Shown: positions 41,623 through 51,089 of the stretch, one piece after another
Layout of the letters: each line of letters begins with the position of its first letter
How positions within the stretch are numbered: the first letter of the stretch is position 1
DNA from: Streptomyces sp. NBC_00461
GTDB taxonomy: Bacteria > Actinomycetota > Actinomycetes > Streptomycetales > Streptomycetaceae
Length of the DNA: 64,000 bases
NCBI RefSeq assembly: GCF_036013935.1
Contig: NZ_CP107902.1
Span: 682,001-746,000, forward strand
Direction of reading: 5' to 3'
Translations under genes and position numbers: made by a program
The notes under the pieces: generated by a model
Seen by the model: the letters and a program-made list of their open reading frames with translations, nothing else
What the model was told of the DNA's origin: nothing
Database searches by the model: none

Positions 41623-42813
41623 TCACCATGACACCGGCAGCCTTCGCGGGCTTCGTGTCATCTGGCCCTGCCGCCACTCGATCGTCTCGGGCGTGAACTC
41701 GGCGCGCAGATGAGGGAAGCGGGCCGCGAGGTGGTGCAGGGCCAGGCCCAGTTCCAGGCGGGCGAGCCAGGCGCCCAGGCAGTGATGAGGGCCTGCGCCG
41801 AAGATCACGCCGGGTGAGGCCGACGGTGTGAACAGGTCCGGCGGGCCGGGCGGGAACACGTCGGGGTCGCGCCCGGCGGAGTTGGTCTGGACGGCGACCA
41901 CGCTGCCCGCCGGGATCGTCACTCCACCGACGTCCGTGTCCTCCACGGCCCGCCGGATGAGGCCGGGCAGCACGCGCCCCTCGCTCAAGGGCACGACACG
42001 CAACAGCTGCTCGACGGCGACAGCTGCCGCCTCCTCGTCCTCGGCGAGTCCGGGCCAGGCCTCCTGCCGGTCGGTGAGGAGGTAGACGACGATGTTGCCG
42101 AGCGCCGTCATGGTGGTCTCGTGGCCGGCCACGACCAGCCCGCACACCAGGCGCACCAGCTGTCGCTCGTCGATCCCGAGGCTGTCGCCCGCCGCCACCA
42201 GGCCGCTCACCAGGTCGTCGCCGGGAACCCTGCGCCGCTCGGCGACCAGGTCGGCGCCGAACGCCCCGAACTCCCCCATGGCGGCGACTACTTCCTCTCG
42301 TGTGTGCGCGCCGCCCGAGAGCGCGTGGTCGGCCCAGTGCCGGATGCGTTCCCGGGCCGGCCGGTCGAGGCCCATCAACCGGCTGATCACCGACACGGGC
42401 AGCGGGCGCGTGAACCCCTCGATGATGTCGGCGGGTCGCTCCTGCGTGCCGAAGTCGTCCAGAAGTGTCTCCACCACCGAGGCCACCCAGGGCCGCCAGC
42501 GGGCGACCGCGCGAGGTGTGAACGCCCGCTGCACGGTGCCGCGGAGCCGCTGGTGCGGCTCTCCGTCCAGGTTGACCATGCCGTCCGGGTCGTCCAGCAG
42601 GTTCGGTACGGCGAGCAGCGGCGGGGCGTCCGCGGTGTGCAGGGAACTCCTGTTGAAGCGGGGGTCCATGAGCACCTGCCGCACATCGGCATACCGGGTC
42701 ACGAGCCACACCGGGGTGCCGGTGGCGAGGGTGCCCCGCCGGGGCGGTCCGGGCTCGGGGAGGTCGAGGCGGTGCATGGGGCAGAGGGGCCGGGACGTGC
42801 TGTCTGTACTCAT
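41623..42813 (-). CDS. cytochrome P450 with QLLR in place of ExxR
   Basis: A 396-residue bacterial P450. AGHETT is intact (about 228), and the heme loop is FGAGPHHCLG (about 339). The K-helix reads VEQLLR: aligned to the usual VEELLR, the Glu of ExxR is Gln, so the Glu-Arg-Arg triad is altered. The rest of the protein is full length and typical of CYP107/CYP109-like enzymes. No ferredoxin gene is adjacent. It starts at ATG 42813. Confidence 0.9.
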   Translation of the reverse strand: MSTDSTSRPLCPMHRLDLPEPGPPRRGTLATGTPVWLVTRYADVRQVLMDPRFNRSSLHTADAPPLLAVPNLLDDPDGMVNLDGEPHQRLRGTVQRAFTPRAVARWRPWVASVVETLLDDFGTQERPADIIEGFTRPLPVSVISRLMGLDRPARERIRHWADHALSGGAHTREEVVAAMGEFGAFGADLVAERRRVPGDDLVSGLVAAGDSLGIDERQLVRLVCGLVVAGHETTMTALGNIVVYLLTDRQEAWPGLAEDEEAAAVAVEQLLRVVPLSEGRVLPGLIRRAVEDTDVGGVTIPAGSVVAVQTNSAGRDPDVFPPGPPDLFTPSASPGVIFGAGPHHCLGAWLARLELGLALHHLAARFPHLRAEFTPETIEWRQGQMTRSPRRLPVSW

Positions 42814-42957
42814 CCGGGACTCCAGGCGCGCCGGTACGGAGAGTTCTCCACGCTAGTGCGCCCGCGCTGCTTCCGTCAGGGGCGCCAATCGGCCAACGAG
42901 ACGGTCTGCCAAGGGCTTTGGGGGGCATTCGGAACTGTAGGAAGGAGGGCCGTCGCC

Positions 42958-43620
42958 ATGACGACTCCCATCAGGCGCGTGTCCAGGCGCATGCCCGGCT
43001 GGGCGAAGGCGGTGAGCGCCGTCGTGCTGGTGCTCGTGGTGTTCTTCGCCGGGATCCGGCTCAGCGTGCTCCCGGGCCTCAAGGACCTGTTCGGCACTCA
43101 GACGCACGACCGCTCGGGACCCGCACTGCTCCAGTCCATCCAGGACATGAGCCGTTACGACGCAGCCTCCGGCAACTTCCAGGTCGTCGTCGACCTGGAA
43201 AAGGACACCAAGTTCCTGCCCGACGCGATCCGCGGCTCCCGCACGCTGTACATCGGTGCGGGCACCGTCGACGCCTACGTCGACCTGGGCAAGGTCGGCA
43301 AGGACGACGTGACGGTCAACGGCGACCGTACGTCCGCCACGCTCCGGCTGCCGCACGCGGCGCTCGGCAAGCCGGCCCTGGACCCCGACCGCTCCTACGC
43401 CGTCTCCAAGCAGCGCGGTCTCCTGGACCGCCTCGGCGACCTGTTCTCGGACAACCCCAACAGCGAACAGGCCGTGCAGAAGCTCGCGGTCAGGCACATC
43501 GGTGACGCGGCCAAGGAGAGCGAGCTGACCAAGCGCGCGGAGACCAACACCACGAGCATGCTCGACGGCCTGCTGCGTTCGCTCGGCTTCAAGGAGGTGC
43601 ATGTCAGCTACGCCGGCTGA
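42958..43620 (+). CDS. DUF4230 membrane-anchored protein
   Basis: A 220-residue protein: short basic N-terminus, one transmembrane helix (about 18-38), then an extracytoplasmic DUF4230 domain with the segments SGNFQVVVDLEKDTKFLPD and VDAYVDLGKVG. The family is uncharacterised. The ATG is preceded by GAAGGAGG. Its TGA directly abuts the stop codon of the convergent mrpD gene (TGATCA), with no intergenic base. Confidence 0.88.
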   Translation: MTTPIRRVSRRMPGWAKAVSAVVLVLVVFFAGIRLSVLPGLKDLFGTQTHDRSGPALLQSIQDMSRYDAASGNFQVVVDLEKDTKFLPDAIRGSRTLYIGAGTVDAYVDLGKVGKDDVTVNGDRTSATLRLPHAALGKPALDPDRSYAVSKQRGLLDRLGDLFSDNPNSEQAVQKLAVRHIGDAAKESELTKRAETNTTSMLDGLLRSLGFKEVHVSYAG

Positions 43621-45381
43621 TCAGCTGCCCGCGATCCCCGGCAGGGCCAGTGCTCCGAGCAGCGCGGCGCCCAGCAGCACCCATGCCACGTAGTCCCCGA
43701 CGTGCCCGGACTGCAGGCGCCGCAGCGGCAGCGCCCAGTCCGGGGCGGCGAGCAGCTTCGGGCGAGTGACGGCTAGGGCCGCGAGGCCCACGGCGAGCAC
43801 GGTCGAGAGGAGGCCGAGCAGCACGCCCACCGGGGTCCAGTGCACGGAGGTGATCACGCCGCCGGACCCGGCCTCGTTCACCGCGTGCGCCACGACGTCG
43901 GCGAAGCCGGGGGCGACCCCCACGGCCAGCGCTCCGGCGAGCAGCACCGCGGGCACCGCGGTCATGGTGTCCGGGACGCGGCTGAGCCGCTGTCCGGTCT
44001 CGGGCTGCTCGCCGGAGCCGGTCGTCTCGTACTCGCCCCCGTCCCGGGGCCTTGGGCCGAGGCCGAGGAACACCCGTGCCGCGACCCTGAGCACCGCCGC
44101 GGCGGTCACCGCGCTCGCCACGACGTACAGCACGGTGAGCGGTCCTCCGACGGCCTCCTCCGTGACGGACTTGCCGAGTGCCGTGCCGAAGGATGGCAGT
44201 CCCGCGAGGCCGAGCGCGCCGACGACGTACATCACGGCGACGGCGCGCAGCTCCCGGGCCCGTCCGTGCAGGGCGTGCTCGTCGACGCTGCCGTAGCGGT
44301 CGAGGAGGATGCCGGTGCAGGCGAACAGGGCGGCCTTCACACCGGCGTGGCCGAGGATGTAGAGCGCGATCCCGTCGTCGGCCTCGGGAGTCAGGACGCC
44401 GATGGCGATGAGGAACAGCCCGGTGTGGGCGACCGTTGAGTACGCGAGCAGCCGTTTGGTGTGCCGCTGGTACCAGCACATGACCGCGCCGATCACGGCA
44501 GTCAGCGCGCCGAGCACCACGAGTACCCGCTCCAGGTCGTGGGCGGGCACCCCGCCCGGCCCCGAGAACACCGTCCCGTACACGCGCCAGACGCCGTACG
44601 CGCCCATCTCGACCATGACGCCGGAGAGCAGCATGCACACGGGGGTGGGCGCGACGGCGTGCGCGTCCGGGAGCCAGAAGTGGAAGGGCACGGCGGCGGA
44701 CTTGACCAGCAGGCCGGTCAGGACGAGGACGAACGCCGCGAGGGTCAGGGCGTCGGGCCCGCCGTGGGCGTCGAGCCCGCGGCCGATCTGCGTCATGGCC
44801 AGCTCGCCGGTGCGGGCGTACAGCAGCCCGATGCCCATGAGCATCGCGTAGGCGCCGAGCGAGGTGACGACCGCGAAGGTCAGCGCGCCCTGCACGGCCC
44901 TGGCCTCCTCCACACGGGTGCCGGTCAGGGCGTAGGCGACGACGCTCATCAGCTCGAAGAACACGAACGCGTCGAAGAGGTCGCCCGCGATCGCAAATCC
45001 GCACATGCCGCCCTGGAAGAGCAGCATCAGCGCCGGGAAGGAGCCCGCGTGGCCGCGGGGTGGTTCGTCGAAGTAGTGCCAGGAGTACGCCAGTGCCGCC
45101 AGGGTCAGCACCGAGGCGAGCGCGGCCATGCCGAGCCCGGGCCCGTCGCCGACCAGGACGATGCCGACGCTCCGGCCGTTGACGGGCGTCCAGCCGCCGG
45201 CCCACTCGGTCAAGGGCGGGGAGGAGTTGAGCAGCAGCACGATCGCGAGGCCCGCGGTGCCGCCCGAGACGGCGCAGGCCACGGACTCGGCGACCACCCG
45301 GGGCATAAGGCGGCCGCCGATGACCAGCAGGGCGGCCCCGAGGAGCGGGACGGCGACGAGGAGCGGCAGCAGGTCGTTCAT
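43621..45381 (-). CDS. mrpD: Mrp antiporter subunit D (NuoN/MrpD-like)
   Basis: A 586-residue membrane protein with about 14-16 helices of the proton-conducting NADH-quinone oxidoreductase/Mrp family. Key features are [14 protein letters not shown] (with the conserved acidic residue in the helix), [25 protein letters not shown] (with the lysine and DAH motif) and the [15 protein letters not shown] segment. In Mrp complexes this subunit conducts protons. Its ATG overlaps the mrpC stop by 1 base. It is the only large antiporter-type subunit in the operon. Confidence 0.9.
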   Translation of the reverse strand: MNDLLPLLVAVPLLGAALLVIGGRLMPRVVAESVACAVSGGTAGLAIVLLLNSSPPLTEWAGGWTPVNGRSVGIVLVGDGPGLGMAALASVLTLAALAYSWHYFDEPPRGHAGSFPALMLLFQGGMCGFAIAGDLFDAFVFFELMSVVAYALTGTRVEEARAVQGALTFAVVTSLGAYAMLMGIGLLYARTGELAMTQIGRGLDAHGGPDALTLAAFVLVLTGLLVKSAAVPFHFWLPDAHAVAPTPVCMLLSGVMVEMGAYGVWRVYGTVFSGPGGVPAHDLERVLVVLGALTAVIGAVMCWYQRHTKRLLAYSTVAHTGLFLIAIGVLTPEADDGIALYILGHAGVKAALFACTGILLDRYGSVDEHALHGRARELRAVAVMYVVGALGLAGLPSFGTALGKSVTEEAVGGPLTVLYVVASAVTAAAVLRVAARVFLGLGPRPRDGGEYETTGSGEQPETGQRLSRVPDTMTAVPAVLLAGALAVGVAPGFADVVAHAVNEAGSGGVITSVHWTPVGVLLGLLSTVLAVGLAALAVTRPKLLAAPDWALPLRRLQSGHVGDYVAWVLLGAALLGALALPGIAGS

Positions 45382-45740
45382 CAGCCGCGCAGCTCGGAGA
45401 GTTCGTCGGGGTCGACGGTGCCGTGCCGCTTGGAGATCTGCACGACGAGCGCGAGCAGCAGGGCGGTGACTGTGGCGCCGACGACGACGTCGGTGAGGGT
45501 CAGCGCCTGCACGATCGGGTCGACGACCGGCCGCGAACCGGGCTTGATGTCGGAGAACACGGGTGCGGTGGCGCCGTCGCGGTAGCCGACGGCCAGCAGC
45601 AGGACATAGGTGCCGGCCTGGCAGACCGACAGGCAGCCGACGGCGTGGATCAGGTTGCGGCTGGTGGCCAGGCCGTAGCAGCCGGCCAGGAAGACCCACA
45701 CGGCCACCAGGTAGGGCAGCACATCCATCACGGAGTTCAC
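45381..45740 (-). CDS. mrpC: Mrp antiporter subunit C (NuoK-like)
   Basis: A 119-residue NuoK/MrpC-like protein with three helices, including [20 protein letters not shown] and [19 protein letters not shown] (the conserved 'QALxLTxIVIG' motif). GTG 45740 has a GGAG box 8 bases upstream and overlaps the stop of the preceding gene (GTGA). Confidence 0.9.
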   Translation of the reverse strand: MNSVMDVLPYLVAVWVFLAGCYGLATSRNLIHAVGCLSVCQAGTYVLLLAVGYRDGATAPVFSDIKPGSRPVVDPIVQALTLTDVVVGATVTALLLALVVQISKRHGTVDPDELSELRG

Positions 45741-46477
45741 TTCCCGCTCTCCTCCTCGATCTCGACGGCCTGGTCCAGGAAGCCGGCGAGCAGCACGACG
45801 ACCGCGCAGGCGACCTCCATGCCGATGGCCGCGTTCAGCAGGGGGACGGTGCCGCCGGAGGACAGCGTGTTGAACGTGCCGTACGGCAGCAGGGTGTTGG
45901 CGAGGAAGGCGGAGCCTCCGATCAGGCTCGCGAGGCCGGTGACCAGGTAGGCGGAGGTGGCGAGCGCATCTCCGACCTCGTACGCGCCGACCGGCCGGAC
46001 GCGTTCCAGGGCGCGGTAGTCGGCGCCCAGATAGAGCAGATGGAGGGCGGTCGCGGCGACGACGCCGCCCTGGAAGCCGCCGCCGGGGCTGAGCTGCCCG
46101 TGCGCGACGACGTACAGGCCGGTGAGCAGGGTGACCGGCAGGACGAGGAGGGCGTAGCGGCGTACGGGCAGGGCGACTTCGGCGGGCTGGGGCCGGGCGC
46201 GGTGTTCGTCGCGGGTCTGGCGCAGCAGCGCCACGCAGCCGAGGACGGCGGCGAACAGGATGGACATCTCGCCGAGGGTGTCGAAGGCGCGCTGGTCGAA
46301 GTTGACGGAGGAGATGGTGTTGGCGGTGTGCCGGGCGAGGGAGGCGCGGACGGCCCGGTCGCCGTACGGGTGCCTGTCGCCCCCGAAGGACGGCAGCTTG
46401 AGGCAGGCGGCGACGAGCAGGACGGCGAGACCCGCGGCTCCGGTCAGCAGGACGCACAGCCGGGCGCGCCTGCTCAC
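45737..46477 (-). CDS. mrpB: fused MbhE-like / MrpB subunit
   Basis: A 246-residue protein in two parts. Residues about 1-90 contain [19 protein letters not shown], the signature of the C-terminal part of MrpA (equivalent to MbhE). The rest is MrpB-like ([22 protein letters not shown]). In canonical Mrp systems the first part belongs to MrpA; here it is joined to MrpB, as in hydrogenase-linked Mbh/Mbs modules. Confidence 0.88.
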   Translation of the reverse strand: MSRRARLCVLLTGAAGLAVLLVAACLKLPSFGGDRHPYGDRAVRASLARHTANTISSVNFDQRAFDTLGEMSILFAAVLGCVALLRQTRDEHRARPQPAEVALPVRRYALLVLPVTLLTGLYVVAHGQLSPGGGFQGGVVAATALHLLYLGADYRALERVRPVGAYEVGDALATSAYLVTGLASLIGGSAFLANTLLPYGTFNTLSSGGTVPLLNAAIGMEVACAVVVLLAGFLDQAVEIEEESGK

Positions 46478-46734
46478 CGCTCCCGTCCCTTGCTCCGGCC
46501 GCGCCGCCTGACCTTGCGGACGGTGAGCATGATCAGCAGTGGCGTCAGCGCGGAGCCGACGGCCAGCTGGGACAGGCCCACGTCGGGTGCCTGGAGCACG
46601 GTGAACAGCACGGCGAGGACGACGCCGAGGACGGCCAGGACGAGGGCCTGGCGGGTGGGGTCGCGGGTCGCCACGGCCACGGTCGCGGAGGCGCCGACCA
46701 GCAGCAGCGCGACGACGATCACCGCGTCAGCCAC
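46474..46734 (-). CDS. DUF4040 / MbhD-like subunit
   Basis: An 86-residue three-helix protein matching the DUF4040 (MbhD) domain: APDVGLSQLAVGSALTPLL. In standard Mrp complexes this domain is part of the C-terminal end of MrpA; here it is a separate gene. GTG 46734 has AGGGGGG six bases upstream and overlaps the end of the previous gene by 8 bases. Confidence 0.85.
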   Translation of the reverse strand: MADAVIVVALLLVGASATVAVATRDPTRQALVLAVLGVVLAVLFTVLQAPDVGLSQLAVGSALTPLLIMLTVRKVRRRGRSKGRER

Positions 46735-47179
46735 GGCGGACCCCCCTGACTCCGCCGGACAGGGCACGCGAGGCGACGAGGTTTCCGCTGATCAGCAACG
46801 CGCCGATGACCAGCAGCTTGGCCATGGCGCGGCTGGGGCCGGTGGCCACGCACAGCGCGATCACCGTCACCGCGCCGAGGCCTGCGACCGCCCAGGTCGG
46901 TCCCCAGGCGCGCGGTGGGTCCTCGGCCAGTTCGTCGGCGAGCAGCCGGGCGAAGACGAGTGTGCCGACGGGGCCGAGCAGGGCGAGGACGAGGCCGAGA
47001 TCGACGTAGGAGGGGCGGTGATAGCCCTGCGCGAGGAGCAGCATGCCCGGGGAGGCGAGGGCGGTGGACAGATTCTGGGCCACGACCCGGCGCCGCAGCG
47101 GCCCGGTGGCCACGCCCCACAGGGCCGTTCCCAGGCCGCCGCCGAGGCCGACGGTCGCGGCGAACGTCCAGCCGTTCAC
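46727..47179 (-). CDS. MrpF/MrpG-like subunit
   Basis: A 150-residue membrane protein with about four helices. The central segment SYVDLGLVLALLGPVGTLVFARLL is MrpF-like. The extra C-terminal helices may take the role of MrpG, but I see no clear MrpG signature (RLPDxxSRLHAxT). It overlaps both neighbours, as expected in a tight operon. Confidence 0.7.
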   Translation of the reverse strand: MNGWTFAATVGLGGGLGTALWGVATGPLRRRVVAQNLSTALASPGMLLLAQGYHRPSYVDLGLVLALLGPVGTLVFARLLADELAEDPPRAWGPTWAVAGLGAVTVIALCVATGPSRAMAKLLVIGALLISGNLVASRALSGGVRGVRRG

Positions 47180-47358
47180 GCCCCGGTCACCGCCCGCCGC
47201 GCGGCCCTGGCCGCCACCGCGCCCACGCAGGCGGCGCCCGCGCCGACCGCGAGTTCGAGCGTGTCGACCGTGCTGATGAGGAACAGCCACAGAACGGCGA
47301 GCGCGGCCCACCAGGCGAGCAGTTCGGCCGCGGCGACGAGCGTCGTACGCGGGGTCAT
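47176..47358 (-). CDS. mrpE: short MrpE-like subunit
   Basis: A 60-residue two-helix protein at the head of the operon (ELLAWWAALAVLWLFLISTVDTLEL). Canonical MrpE is about 150 residues with a C-terminal cytoplasmic domain; only the helical core remains here. The ATG has GAGGTGA upstream. Identification rests mostly on position. Confidence 0.6.
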   Translation of the reverse strand: MTPRTTLVAAAELLAWWAALAVLWLFLISTVDTLELAVGAGAACVGAVAARAARRAVTGA

Positions 47359-47603
47359 GCGTCACCTCCTCGGTTCGGCTCACGCACCGTCATGACGAGA
47401 TGTCCGTTACGTCCTTACGGGGCATCCAAACATCGCTGCGGGCGCCGCGGGGGGCGGCGCGCGCAGGTCTGAGCCCGGAGTGCCCCTACGACAGGAGGGG
47501 AAACCGCACGGTGCCCGGACCTGGGCCGAAAGCGGACTGCATTCTCGGCCGCCGAGCGGGTAACCGCCTGACAACGCAGGGAAGTTGAAGACTGGAGGAC
47601 CAG

Positions 47604-48290
47604 GTGTCCCGTGCAGCCCTGACCCCACGCTCGTTGCTGCGCCCGCGTACCACCAAGGCGGAGAAGGCAGGCAGGACGGAGAAGCCGGGCAAGGCGGACA
47701 AGACAGGGAAGGCGAGAGCGAAACCGGGCAAGGTCCGCAGGACGCAGTCGGGGAAGTCGGCGAAGTCGGCGCGCGGGTCGCGGCAGACCCCCCGCGAGCG
47801 GCATGTCCTGCCCCTGCCGCTGCGCCTGCTGGCGATGCTGTGCGCCTTCGGGGTCATGGTGGCGTTCGCCGTGGTGCTGGCCCGACTCACCCTGGAACCC
47901 TCCCCCGCGTCCGTCTCGCTGACGCACACGAACCTGCATCCGGGAAGCTCCCTCAAGGCCTATCTGGACCAGCCGGCGCTGCGGGACGCGGTGAAGCAGA
48001 TCGGCGGCAACATCCTGCTGGGGGTGCCCTTCGGCGTCCTCGTCCCGGTGCTCGCACCGCGGGCCCGCGGGCTGCTGCGGGTGCTCACGCTGACCGCGGT
48101 GGTGATGCTGCTGGTGGAGTTCGCGCAGGGCGCGCTGATCACCGGGCGGGCCTTCGACATCGACGACGTCATCCTCAACACGACCGGTGCGCTGATCGGC
48201 TACGTCCTGCTGGGCCGGCGGATGGGGCGGGCGGTGCACGCCCGGGAGCGGCTGCCGCGCGGGGCGGCCAAACGGACGAAGGGCGCGTAG
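47604..48290 (+). CDS. VanZ-family membrane protein with Lys-rich N-terminus
   Basis: A 228-residue protein. The first 65 residues are very rich in Lys/Arg/Gly and low in hydrophobics (cytoplasmic, possibly nucleic acid or membrane-surface binding). A VanZ domain follows: four helices with NILLGVPFGVLVPVL and EFAQGALITGRAFDIDDVILNTTGA, the family hallmark. VanZ proteins are linked to teicoplanin tolerance in enterococci but have broad unknown roles. The GTG start has GGAGG 5 bases upstream. Confidence 0.9.
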   Translation: MSRAALTPRSLLRPRTTKAEKAGRTEKPGKADKTGKARAKPGKVRRTQSGKSAKSARGSRQTPRERHVLPLPLRLLAMLCAFGVMVAFAVVLARLTLEPSPASVSLTHTNLHPGSSLKAYLDQPALRDAVKQIGGNILLGVPFGVLVPVLAPRARGLLRVLTLTAVVMLLVEFAQGALITGRAFDIDDVILNTTGALIGYVLLGRRMGRAVHARERLPRGAAKRTKGA

Positions 48291-48307
48291 CCGACCCCTT
48301 CGACTCC

Positions 48308-48354
48308 TGGTCCGTACCAAAGTATTGACGAGGTCCTTATCTCACTCCTTAAAT
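48308..48354 (+). promoter_or_regulatory. promoter with 12-bp dyad upstream of GH16 gene
   Basis: A TGGT-CCGT-ACCA dyad (48308-48319) is followed by TTGACG (48325-48330) and, 18 bases later, TTAAAT (48349-48354), a good -35/-10 pair. The dyad resembles the core of DasR-type sites (TGGTCTAGACCA) but the centre differs, so the binding protein is uncertain. Confidence 0.55.
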
Positions 48355-48427
48355 CAAGAGGCGACGCCTTCACCCCCCACACCGGCCGACGCACCCGTGC
48401 GCCGGCCGCCGTACGGAAGGAAGTGCC

Positions 48428-49654
48428 GTGGCCTCCCCACGCCTGCTGCGCAGATGTCTGCTCGCCGCCCTGTCCGCCGTACTGGTCGCGACCGCCGCGA
48501 CCGGTGCGGCGCACGCCGGTCCACCGGCGGCTGCCGCCTCGGTGACGTTCTCCGACAGTTTCGACGGCCCTTCGGGTGCCGCGGTCGACTCCTCGAAGTG
48601 GCAGACCGAGACCGGCGACAACGTCAACAACCACGAGCGGCAGTACTACACGTCCGGCAACAAGAACGCGGCCCTGGACGGTCAGGGCCACCTGGTCATC
48701 ACCGCCCGGCGCGAGAATCCGGCCAACTACCAGTGCTGGTACGGCACCTGCCAGTACACCTCGGCCCGACTGAACACCTCCGGGAAGTTCAACGCCCAGT
48801 ACGGGCACGTCGAGGCGCGGATGAAGATCCCGCGCGGGCAGGGCATGTGGCCCGCGTTCTGGATGCTGGGCACGCCCGTCAACTGGCCGGACTCGGGCGA
48901 GATCGACGTGATGGAGAACGTCGGCTTCGAGCCGTCCACCGTGCACGGCACGATCCACGGGCCCGGCTACTCGGGTTCGGGCGGCATCGGTGCGGCGTAC
49001 TCGCTGCCGAACGGCCAGGTGTTCGCCGACGCCTTCCACACCTTCGCCGTCGACTGGGCCCCCGACTCGATCACCTGGTCCGTTGACGGCAACGTCTACC
49101 AGCGGCGCACACCGGCCGACCTGGGCGGGCGGACCTGGGTGTTCAACAAGCCGTTCTTCCTGATCCTGAACCTGGCGGTGGGTGGCTACTGGCCCGGCGA
49201 CCCGGACGGCTCCACGGCCTTCCCGCAGCAGCTGGTGGTGGACTCGGTGTCGGTGACGACCGGGGACACGGCCTCGGGCGCGGCGATCAGGGGCCTGGGC
49301 GGCAAGTGCGTCGACGTCGCCGGGGCGAACCCGGCCAACGGCACCCCGGTACAGCTCTACGACTGCAACGGCAGCGCGGCCCAGCAGTGGACCGCCGGCT
49401 CGGACGGCACGCTCCGCGCGCTCGGCAAGTGCCTGGACGTCACCGGCAACGGCACCGCGGACGGGGCGACCGCGCAGCTGTGGGACTGCACCGGCGGCCC
49501 GAACCAGAAATGGACGGTCACCGGGGCCCACGACATCGTCAATCCACAGGCCGACAAGTGCCTCGACGTGACCGGGAGCAGCTCGGCCAACGGCACCCGG
49601 CTGCAGCTGTGGACCTGCACGGGCGGCGCCAACCAGAAGTGGACGGTCGGCTGA
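48428..49654 (+). CDS. secreted GH16 beta-glucanase with C-terminal ricin-type (CBM13) lectin
   Basis: A 408-residue exported enzyme: signal peptide (about 1-30, AHA cleavage), GH16 catalytic domain (about 38-275) with active site GEIDVME (nucleophile Glu158, Asp160, acid/base Glu163), and a CBM13 beta-trefoil (about 285-408) with three QxW repeats (AQQW, NQKW, NQKW). It should hydrolyse beta-1,3(4)-glucans outside the cell, the lectin helping to bind fungal or plant polysaccharide. GTG 48428 has a GGAAGGAAG Shine-Dalgarno. Confidence 0.94.
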   Translation: MASPRLLRRCLLAALSAVLVATAATGAAHAGPPAAAASVTFSDSFDGPSGAAVDSSKWQTETGDNVNNHERQYYTSGNKNAALDGQGHLVITARRENPANYQCWYGTCQYTSARLNTSGKFNAQYGHVEARMKIPRGQGMWPAFWMLGTPVNWPDSGEIDVMENVGFEPSTVHGTIHGPGYSGSGGIGAAYSLPNGQVFADAFHTFAVDWAPDSITWSVDGNVYQRRTPADLGGRTWVFNKPFFLILNLAVGGYWPGDPDGSTAFPQQLVVDSVSVTTGDTASGAAIRGLGGKCVDVAGANPANGTPVQLYDCNGSAAQQWTAGSDGTLRALGKCLDVTGNGTADGATAQLWDCTGGPNQKWTVTGAHDIVNPQADKCLDVTGSSSANGTRLQLWTCTGGANQKWTVG

Positions 49655-49666
49655 GCCGCACCCCTC

Positions 49667-49903
49667 TCAGCGCGGTCTCCAGGTGAACTTGTCCCCGCCC
49701 ACCCAGCGCACCACGTCGGGATCGTCGAGGTCGTGGACCGTGATGCCGAACGCGGCAGCGGCCTCCAGGACGTCGGTGACGGACTTGGCCTCGCCGACCA
49801 CCTCTCCGTCGATCTCCACGATCCGGAACGGCGGTGTGCTCGGGTGCACCCCGAGCACCATGATCCGCGGACGTGAGACCCGCGGGCTGTCTATTTCGGT
49901 CAT
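49667..49903 (-). CDS. small conserved hypothetical protein
   Basis: A 78-residue protein with clean composition and ATG start, ending in VVRWVGGDKFTWRPR. It reads like a small alpha/beta cytosolic protein that I believe is common in Streptomyces but has no assigned function. It is convergent with the GH16 gene (12 bases apart). Confidence 0.75.
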   Translation of the reverse strand: MTEIDSPRVSRPRIMVLGVHPSTPPFRIVEIDGEVVGEAKSVTDVLEAAAAFGITVHDLDDPDVVRWVGGDKFTWRPR

Positions 49904-50011
49904 GGAATAGAGCGTAGGACGCTTTCCGGGCCCAAGGCTCGTCACGTGCCGATCGATCGGCACACCGTGCGGCCCACGCGCGGCTGGTGAACCCTGGAGG
50001 TGGAGGTCACC

Positions 50012-51052
50012 ATGGATCCCCTCGACGCACTGGACCGGATCGCCTTCCTGCTGGAGCGGTCGCTGGCGCCGACGTACCGCGTCCGCGCCTTCCGCACGGC
50101 GTCGCGCGTGCTGAAGCAGCTGCCCGGGGACGAGGTGCGCGAGCGGGCGGCCGACGGGTCGCTGGAGTCGCTCAAGGGCATCGGCCCGAAGACGGCGCAG
50201 GTGGTGCGGGAGGCGCTGGCCGGGCAGGTGCCCGGCTATCTGCAGAAGCTGGAGGGCGAGGCCGCGGCAGCACCGCACACCGAGGGCGGTGAGGAGCTGC
50301 GGGCACTGCTGCGCGGGGACTGCCATCTGCACTCCGACTGGTCCGACGGGGGCAGTCCGATCGAGGAGATGGGCCGGACCGCGGCGGCACTCGGACACGA
50401 GTGGGCGGCGCTCACCGACCACTCGCCACGGCTGTCCGTCGCACGTGGCCTCTCGCCCGAGCGGCTGCGCGAGCAGCTCGACGCGGTGACGGAGCTGAAC
50501 GCGGCCTGGGCGCCGTTCCGGCTGCTCACCGGCGTCGAGTGCGACATCCTCGACGACGGCTCCCTCGACCAGGAGCCGGAGCTGCTGGAGCGGCTCGACG
50601 TCGTGGTGGTGTCCGTACACTCCAAGCTGCGCATGGACGCCCGCTCGATGACCCGCCGCATGGTGGCCGCCGTACGCGATCCGCACTCGGACGTCCTCGG
50701 GCACTGCACCGGGCGGCTGGTGACCGGGCGGGGGCGGCCCGAGTCGGAGTTCGACGCGGACGCGGTGTTCGCCGCGTGCGCCGAGACCGGCACGGCCCTG
50801 GAGATCAACAGCCGCCCGGAGCGGCTCGACCCACCGCGGCGGCTGCTGCGCCGGGCGGTGGACGCGGGGGTCCTGTTCTCGGTCGACACCGACGCGCACG
50901 CACCCGGACAGCTGGACTGGCAGATCCTCGGCTGCGCCCGGGCGGAGGAGTGCGGGGTACCGGCCGAACGGGTGGTGAACACCTGGGCCCTGGACGACCT
51001 GCTGGCCTGGACCCGGCAGCGGCGTACACCGGCGGGAGTGGCGAGTCCCTGA
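50012..51052 (+). CDS. PHP-domain phosphoesterase with N-terminal helix-hairpin-helix, PolX-like without polymerase domain
   Basis: A 346-residue protein: a helix-hairpin-helix region at about 15-75 (SLKGIGPKTAQVVREAL) followed by a PHP metal-dependent phosphoesterase domain with GDCHLHSDWSDGG (about 102-113), LTDHSPRL, HSKLRMD and a final SVDTDAHAPG metal motif. This is the C-terminal arrangement of bacterial PolX DNA repair proteins, but the polymerase palm is missing. A role in DNA repair or nucleotide processing is likely. ATG 50012 follows GGAGGTGGAGG. Confidence 0.9.
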   Translation: MDPLDALDRIAFLLERSLAPTYRVRAFRTASRVLKQLPGDEVRERAADGSLESLKGIGPKTAQVVREALAGQVPGYLQKLEGEAAAAPHTEGGEELRALLRGDCHLHSDWSDGGSPIEEMGRTAAALGHEWAALTDHSPRLSVARGLSPERLREQLDAVTELNAAWAPFRLLTGVECDILDDGSLDQEPELLERLDVVVVSVHSKLRMDARSMTRRMVAAVRDPHSDVLGHCTGRLVTGRGRPESEFDADAVFAACAETGTALEINSRPERLDPPRRLLRRAVDAGVLFSVDTDAHAPGQLDWQILGCARAEECGVPAERVVNTWALDDLLAWTRQRRTPAGVASP

Positions 51053-51089
51053 CGTGGTACTCGTGCGGCCGAAGAGCAAGGGAGCGCGC

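Noticed and set aside
48308..48319. Calling the GH16 upstream dyad a DasR site
   Set aside because: The outer TGGT/ACCA match but the centre differs from the DasR consensus, so only a generic dyad is reported.
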